DNA of 64,000 bases from Deinococcus sp. Marseille-Q6407 (GTDB taxonomy: Bacteria > Deinococcota > Deinococci > Deinococcales > Deinococcaceae). Shown here piece after piece: positions 60,047 to 64,000 of this stretch. Under the pieces are notes generated by a model that saw nothing but the letters and a program-made list of their open reading frames with translations, made no database searches and had not been told where the DNA came from. The stretch spans positions 1 through 64,000 of the forward strand of contig NZ_CAMPFU010000003.1 of NCBI RefSeq assembly GCF_946848805.1, read 5' to 3'. The stretch's first letter is position 1; each line of letters begins with the position of its first letter. The translations under genes were made by a program, and so were the position numbers.

Positions 60047-60703
60047 ATGTCCAAGAAGAAAATGATGGCGGCCTTGCTCCTGCTGGGGCTGACTTCTCCC
60101 GCGCTGGCCCAAGCCGGCGGCGCTCAGTCTGGCCGGGTGCCGACCCGTCCTGCCGCTACCCCGGTACAGGGTATGCAGGGTGGCCGGGCCACTCCGGCGG
60201 CCACACCGCAGGCCGCCATGCAGCAGTTCTGCCAGGACCTGGACCGTCAGGGCTGGCAAACGGCAATAGGCAAAATGCTGGGCGTGTCCCAAAAGCAGAT
60301 CACCCAGCTGTTCAATGCCAATATAGACGACAGGGAAATGGTAGCAGCGGGCAACGAGATGCTCAGCAAAAGCCGCTGTCAGGTGCTGAGCGCTCAGGGC
60401 ACGCAGGTCCGGGTCAGGGCCAGCGGCGCAGACTTTGTCGCCATGATGAAGCGGGTGATGAACGATCCGGCTGTGCAACAGGTTGAGCTGGGCCAGCTGC
60501 AGGGCCTCAAGACGGACGCCGATATGGCGCAGGCCGCGGTTCAGAGCATGCAGCGTCAGTACCAGATCGGGCAGCTGCCGCTGTACACCCGGACGCTGAA
60601 TGTGGAGCTGGAACGCCTGAACGGCCGCTGGGTGCTGACCGACGACAGCGTATCCGTCCTGTTCGATGTCCTGACCGGGGGCGCCAGCCGCGTAGACGAC
60701 TGA
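60047..60703 (+). CDS. Secreted protein, unknown function
   Basis: 218 residues. MSKKKMMAALLLLGLTSPALAQA is a clear Sec signal peptide. A Pro/Ala/Thr-rich linker follows, then a compact part with two Cys (FCQDLDRQGWQ and KSRCQVL) that may pair. The fold is not recognised; the end resembles a small NTF2- or DUF-type domain but this is a guess. TGGAAT 7 nt before the ATG could be a leaderless -10 box. A terminator follows. Confidence 0.75.
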   Translation: MSKKKMMAALLLLGLTSPALAQAGGAQSGRVPTRPAATPVQGMQGGRATPAATPQAAMQQFCQDLDRQGWQTAIGKMLGVSQKQITQLFNANIDDREMVAAGNEMLSKSRCQVLSAQGTQVRVRASGADFVAMMKRVMNDPAVQQVELGQLQGLKTDADMAQAAVQSMQRQYQIGQLPLYTRTLNVELERLNGRWVLTDDSVSVLFDVLTGGASRVDD

Positions 60704-60721
60704 GCCGGGAACACTCTATCT

Positions 60722-60748
60722 CTCTCACCCCCGGGTGGGAGTTTTTTT
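60722..60748 (+). terminator. Intrinsic terminator
   Basis: CTCTCACCC pairs with GGGTGGGAG (one G-U), then seven T. Confidence 0.85.
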
Positions 60749-60898
60749 ATGGGGCGGGTCTGCAGTCTGCTGTGCGGATCCTGGGCAATCATCGGCAGCG
60801 GCCCCGGAGTGGTTCGGCACCCACGAAGTGCCCTGTTGAGAGCTGGAATGGCGGCGCAGAGCCTGCTGGGCGCGCGGGTGCTTTAGGCTAAGGCCGAT

Positions 60899-61552
60899 AT
60901 GACCGACGCCCGCCCCGGCACCATCACCGCCACCAGCTACAGCGGCAACGCTGCCAACGCCCTGATTCACCTCTACCGGGGTGAATCGTACAAGATGGTC
61001 AGCTACCGCCAGCGCCTGGACAACACCACCAACTGGGCGGTGGTCACCACGGCCGGTCTGGCCAGCTTCGCGATGGGCGAGGGCAGCCACAGCCACGCCA
61101 CCTTTTTGTTCGCCATGTTCATGAACTTCTATTTTCTGCGGCTGGAAGCGCGGCGCTTTCGCTCGTACGAGATCGCGCACCACCGGGTGCGGGTAATGGA
61201 GCGCTTCTTTTATCCGGCCATGCTGGGCGAGCATGTGGACGCCGGCTGGCACCAGTTCCTGCTGGCCGAACTTGCCAAGCCGCGCAGTCCCATCAGCATC
61301 CGCGAGGCGCTGGGCTGGCGGCTCAAGCGCAACTACCTGTGGATTTACGCGGCCGTCCTGATCGCCTGGCTGGCCAAACTGGCCGCCGAGTACCCGGCCG
61401 GCGCGCCCATCACCCTAGAAACCTTCGTGCAGACGGCGCGGGTAGGCACCCTCTCGGGCTGGGTGGTCTTTGCCGGAGTCATTACTTTTTATGCTTACCT
61501 GATTTCGCTGGCGGTCAGCGCCTCGCGCGAGTATCCGCTGGAAGATGACTGA
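60899..61552 (+). CDS. DUF2270 membrane protein
   Basis: 217 residues with about four hydrophobic segments ([87 protein letters not shown]). The [21 protein letters not shown] and EARRF-Y-ARVRxMEE-like stretches match what I recall of DUF2270, whose function is unknown. TAGGCT lies 9 nt before the ATG. It stands alone and is convergent with the ispD-ispE cluster. Confidence 0.75.
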   Translation: MTDARPGTITATSYSGNAANALIHLYRGESYKMVSYRQRLDNTTNWAVVTTAGLASFAMGEGSHSHATFLFAMFMNFYFLRLEARRFRSYEIAHHRVRVMERFFYPAMLGEHVDAGWHQFLLAELAKPRSPISIREALGWRLKRNYLWIYAAVLIAWLAKLAAEYPAGAPITLETFVQTARVGTLSGWVVFAGVITFYAYLISLAVSASREYPLEDD

Positions 61553-61562
61553 GGTCGGCGGT

Positions 61563-61852
61563 TCAGCAGCGCGGCCCCTGCCAGTAACCGATAGCCACTT
61601 CATCTTCAGCCAGGGCTTCTGTCTGGCGGCACATGACCGGGTCATCGGCCATCAGCGTATCCAGCGCCAGGCGGCGTGCCTGGGCAATGTCACGCACCAG
61701 ATCCGGCGTCAGATCCTCAGCTCGGTACAGGCAGCCGCCTCGCCGTGCAGTCGCTCATAGTGGCCCAAGCGGTCCAGCGTCACGGTCAGGTTCTCCAGCA
61801 CGCGCCAGATTTCCAGCAAGTCTTCGGCGGAAAGTGTCTTTTCCTGCGGCAT
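61563..61852 (-). pseudogene. Frameshifted small gene coupled to ispE
   Basis: The ATG at 61852 overlaps the ispE stop (TGATG) and reads MPQEKTLSAEDLLEIWRVLE, then ENLTVTLDRLGHYERLHGEA, but the frame ends after 47 codons. The neighbouring frame continues LYRAEDLTPDLVRDIAQARR, LALDTLMADDPVMCRQTEAL and ends IGYWQGPRC at 61563. One missing base near 61738 (for example CCC read as CC) explains the break. The intact product would be about 96 residues, soluble and acidic. Family not recognised. Decay or assembly error cannot be told apart here. Confidence 0.65.
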
Positions 61853-62742
61853 CAGGCGTGACCTGCGCGGCTGGGACCATCCAGCACCTGCGCGGCGGCC
61901 ACCCACCAGCCTGGCTGCGCGGTCTGCACACTGGCCGCCGCTGCCTGAGCGTGCGCCGCGTCCCGCGCCACCCCGAAGCAGGTCGCACCGGAACCGCTCA
62001 GCAGCACCGAGTGCAGCCCAGCGTCTGCCAGCGCCTGCAAGGTGGCTTCGATTTCCGGGTGCCGCCGCAGCACGCCACTTTGTAGCGAGTTGAAATACGG
62101 CAGTTCCCGGCCACCTTGCAGCGCCGTGATGATGCCGGGCAGGTTCAGGGTGGGGCCGAATTCCGCCGTCTCGTCCAGCCAGCGGTAGGCGTCGGCGGCG
62201 CTGACCTCGCTGCCAGGGTTGGCCAGTACCAGCCAGGCCGGGGGCAGTGCGACCGGGCGCAGGCGCTCGCCCACGCCTTCGGCCAGTGCGGGGCCGCCGG
62301 TTAGGAAAAACGGCACATCGGCGCCCAGGCTCAAGGCCAGCGCCGGCAGGTTCACCCCGGCCGGAAACAGCTGGGCCAGTGCCTGCAGGGTGGTGGCCGC
62401 GTCGCTGCTGCCCCCGCCCAGGCCCGAGGCCAGCGGCAACTGCTTGTTCAGGGTGATCTGGACGCCTGCGTCCAGACCAGCCGCGTCCAGATAGGCACGG
62501 GCAGCGCGGTACACCAGATTGCGTCCATCGGTCGGTAGGCCCGTGCCGTATGGTCCGGTGCAGGCCAGCGTTAGCGTGGGCGCCGGCGCAAAGCTCAGCT
62601 CGTCGCCTACGCTGAGCGGCACCATCAGGCTGTGTAGCTCATGGTAGCCGTCCGGCCGCACGCCCAGCACGCTGAGGCCCAGGTTGGTCTTGGCCGGGGC
62701 AAACAGGGTCAGGGCTTCAGGACGAGTCAGGGGTTCAGGCAT
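61852..62742 (-). CDS. ispE: 4-diphosphocytidyl-2-C-methyl-D-erythritol kinase
   Basis: 296 residues, GHMP kinase fold: FAPAKTNLGLSVLGVRPDGYHEL at the start, KQLPLASGLGGGSSDAATTLQAL (ATP loop) and the C-terminal HSVLLSGSGATCFGV. It phosphorylates CDP-methylerythritol in the MEP pathway. The ATG lies 8 bp inside ispD, so the two are coupled; its stop overlaps the next small gene by one base. Confidence 0.97.
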   Translation of the reverse strand: MPEPLTRPEALTLFAPAKTNLGLSVLGVRPDGYHELHSLMVPLSVGDELSFAPAPTLTLACTGPYGTGLPTDGRNLVYRAARAYLDAAGLDAGVQITLNKQLPLASGLGGGSSDAATTLQALAQLFPAGVNLPALALSLGADVPFFLTGGPALAEGVGERLRPVALPPAWLVLANPGSEVSAADAYRWLDETAEFGPTLNLPGIITALQGGRELPYFNSLQSGVLRRHPEIEATLQALADAGLHSVLLSGSGATCFGVARDAAHAQAAAASVQTAQPGWWVAAAQVLDGPSRAGHA

Positions 62743-63469
62743 GGTCGGCTCCCTCCTTCTCCAGCAATAGGCTGGCCGCCAGCGCCTCAGCCAGTGCCAG
62801 GTCGCCGCCGCGCGTCACTTTCAGCAGCCGGGCGTCGCCGGGCACCAGCTCTACTGGATGCCCCAGCCGTGCCACCAGCCCGGCGTCGTCGGTGGCACTG
62901 AACCCGGCTGCGGTAGCGCCGGCGTGGGCCGCCTGCAGCAGTTCGCGCCGGAAGCCCTGCGGGGTCTGCACCGCCCAGAGGTCTTCGCGGGGCACGCCTT
63001 CCGCCCAGAACGCGGGGCCGCCCGGAGCCGCCTCGCCGCCCCGCACCAGCGAATCGGCCACCGGGAGGGCCACCGTCGCCGCCTCGCTGCGCTGCACCGC
63101 CGCCTGCACCGCCTGCACGATGTCGGCACTCAGGAAGGGCCGGGCCGCGTCGTGAATCAGCACGTATTCCGCTCCGGTAGCGTCCAGCAGCAGCCGCACG
63201 CTGTCCTGGCGCGTTGCTCCACCCGTAATGGTCCGCACGCCAGCCGGCACATCGTCCGGCAACGCCAGCCCTTCGGGCAGCGCCACCACCACCTCACTCA
63301 CATGCGGGGCTAGCGCCGCCACAGCCCAGGCCAGCAGCGAGCGCCCGCCCACCGTCACGGCAGCCTTGGGGCCGTGTCCCAGGCGGGTGCCGGAGCCGGC
63401 AGCGGGGATGAGGGCGGCGAAGGAGAAGGAGGAGGATGGTTGATGGTTGAGGGGAGACGGAGGGGCCAC
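62735..63469 (-). CDS. ispD: 2-C-methyl-D-erythritol 4-phosphate cytidylyltransferase
   Basis: 244 residues. ALIPAAGSGTRLGHGPKA (nucleotide loop), VLIHDAARPFLS, TVALPVADSL and AVQTPQGFRRELL mark IspD. It adds CMP to methylerythritol phosphate. The start is a GTG at 63469; TAAAAT lies 9 nt upstream, so the mRNA has almost no leader. The first 16 residues are Ser/Pro-rich and precede the fold. First gene of ispD-ispE. Confidence 0.96.
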   Translation of the reverse strand: MAPPSPLNHQPSSSFSFAALIPAAGSGTRLGHGPKAAVTVGGRSLLAWAVAALAPHVSEVVVALPEGLALPDDVPAGVRTITGGATRQDSVRLLLDATGAEYVLIHDAARPFLSADIVQAVQAAVQRSEAATVALPVADSLVRGGEAAPGGPAFWAEGVPREDLWAVQTPQGFRRELLQAAHAGATAAGFSATDDAGLVARLGHPVELVPGDARLLKVTRGGDLALAEALAASLLLEKEGADHA

Positions 63470-63481
63470 GATGCTGGGATT

Positions 63482-64000
63482 TTAATCTTGAAACGCGGCC
63501 CGGCGCTGCAACTGCGGCACCGTCAGGCCAGCGGTGACGACAAAGGCTGCCAGCAGCAACCCCGCCGACAGCCACAGCCAAGCACGCGGTCCTATGGAAT
63601 GCATGGTTGCGCCTGCCAGCGCCGCGCCCAGCAAAAAGGCAAGCTGCATCAGGGTGTTCTGCACGCCTTTGACGCGCCCTAGCAGAGGCCCTGCCACGTA
63701 GCGCTGCTCTAGCGTGGCCTGCGCGATGTTGGCGGGAGCATTGCCCAGCGAGGTCAGAATCACCCCCGCAATCAGCACCCAAAACCCTGGGGCCCTGGGG
63801 CCAGCGCGATAGCCGTAGCGCCCAGCACCATCACGCCCAAGCCGCCCAGCAGCGTGACGGGCAGCGCAGCGCGGTGAGCCGCCGCCACCACCAGCGAACC
63901 CGTCAGCACCTGCGCTACGCCATTGGCCGTGCTCAGCCAAACCAAATCGGTGGCGGATTGTCCCAGGGTCTGTGCAATAAAAAAGAGCACGACGACGCTA
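63482..64000 (-). pseudogene. MFS transporter, frameshifted and cut by window edge
   Basis: Only the C-terminal part is in view. The first frame reads membrane helices (LVWLSTANGVAQVLTGSLVV, LPVTLLGGLGVMVLGATAIALAPGP) and ends at 63772 just after QGFGC. The next frame continues GFWVLIAGVILTSLGNAPANI, then LLGRVKGVQNTLMQLAFLLGAALAG to the end at 63482. A fourth G in the run at 63785-63787 would join them as QGFWVLIAG. So one base of a short G-run is missing. Family is the major facilitator superfamily; the substrate is unknown. Confidence 0.65.

Overview
The window is Deinococcus chromosome. The clearest markers are ddrB with an RDRM palindrome (TTATGTTATTTACATAA on the minus strand) just upstream, a TamB-like protein of about 3,850 residues, high G+C coding sequence, and many genes whose start codon lies only 6-7 nt after a TANNNT -10 box (leaderless transcripts). 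Most genes are housekeeping. All function calls come from reading motifs by eye, without database searches.

Layout. 1-165: end of an IS630-type transposase. 172-5527 (minus): operon pheS, GNAT, NUDIX-GGCT fusion, NUDIX, pheT, preceded by a leader with mutually exclusive terminator and antiterminator. 5837-9122 (plus): K+/H+ or Na+/H+ antiporter, mgsA, glyA. 9264-10120 (minus): V4R-like protein and roadblock protein. 10414-11286: arsR divergent from rpoZ. 11384-12344 (minus): ispF and a SpoU methylase. 12641-24249 (plus): 19-codon upstream ORF and the giant tamB. 24397-27411 (minus): ABC exporter and a secreted WD40-like protein. 27514-28018: broken secreted protein. 28015-33282 (minus): mutS, a lipoprotein, mutL and small genes. 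33574-34396 (plus): rplM-rpsI. 34485-37330 (minus): two HAD paralogues, dut, rplS. 37597-42841: small secreted protein, decayed GNAT gene, lipB-lipA, a gene interrupted by an amber codon, and an EamA-RimK chimera. 42913-46628 (minus): AT-richer lipoprotein, then ribD-ribE-ribBA under an FMN riboswitch (no ribH seen). 46724-49232 (minus): kptA coupled to a PD-(D/E)XK/DUF4357 protein, then a frameshifted degV. 49623-51474 (plus): metK and a phosphoribosyltransferase. 51561-54953 (minus): ddrB, merR, pepF-like peptidase. 55014-61552: phosphoesterase, CDF exporter, SDR (minus), holB and two MBL hydrolases in an overlapping cluster, a secreted protein, DUF2270. 61563-64000 (minus): frameshifted small gene, ispE, ispD, and a frameshifted MFS gene cut by the window edge.

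Themes. Translational coupling by 1-8 bp overlaps is pervasive. Mismatch repair (mutS, mutL), nucleotide hygiene (dut, NUDIX), DNA-damage response (ddrB) and isoprenoid (ispD, ispE, ispF), lipoate and riboflavin synthesis are all present. Several genes are damaged: three look like losses of one base from a short G/C run, one has an extra base, one has an internal deletion, one has an in-frame TAG, and one is a deletion-born chimera. These could be real decay or assembly errors. The most promising leads for new biology are the kptA-nuclease couple, the pheS leader, the V4R-roadblock pair and the seven-fold repeat inside TamB.
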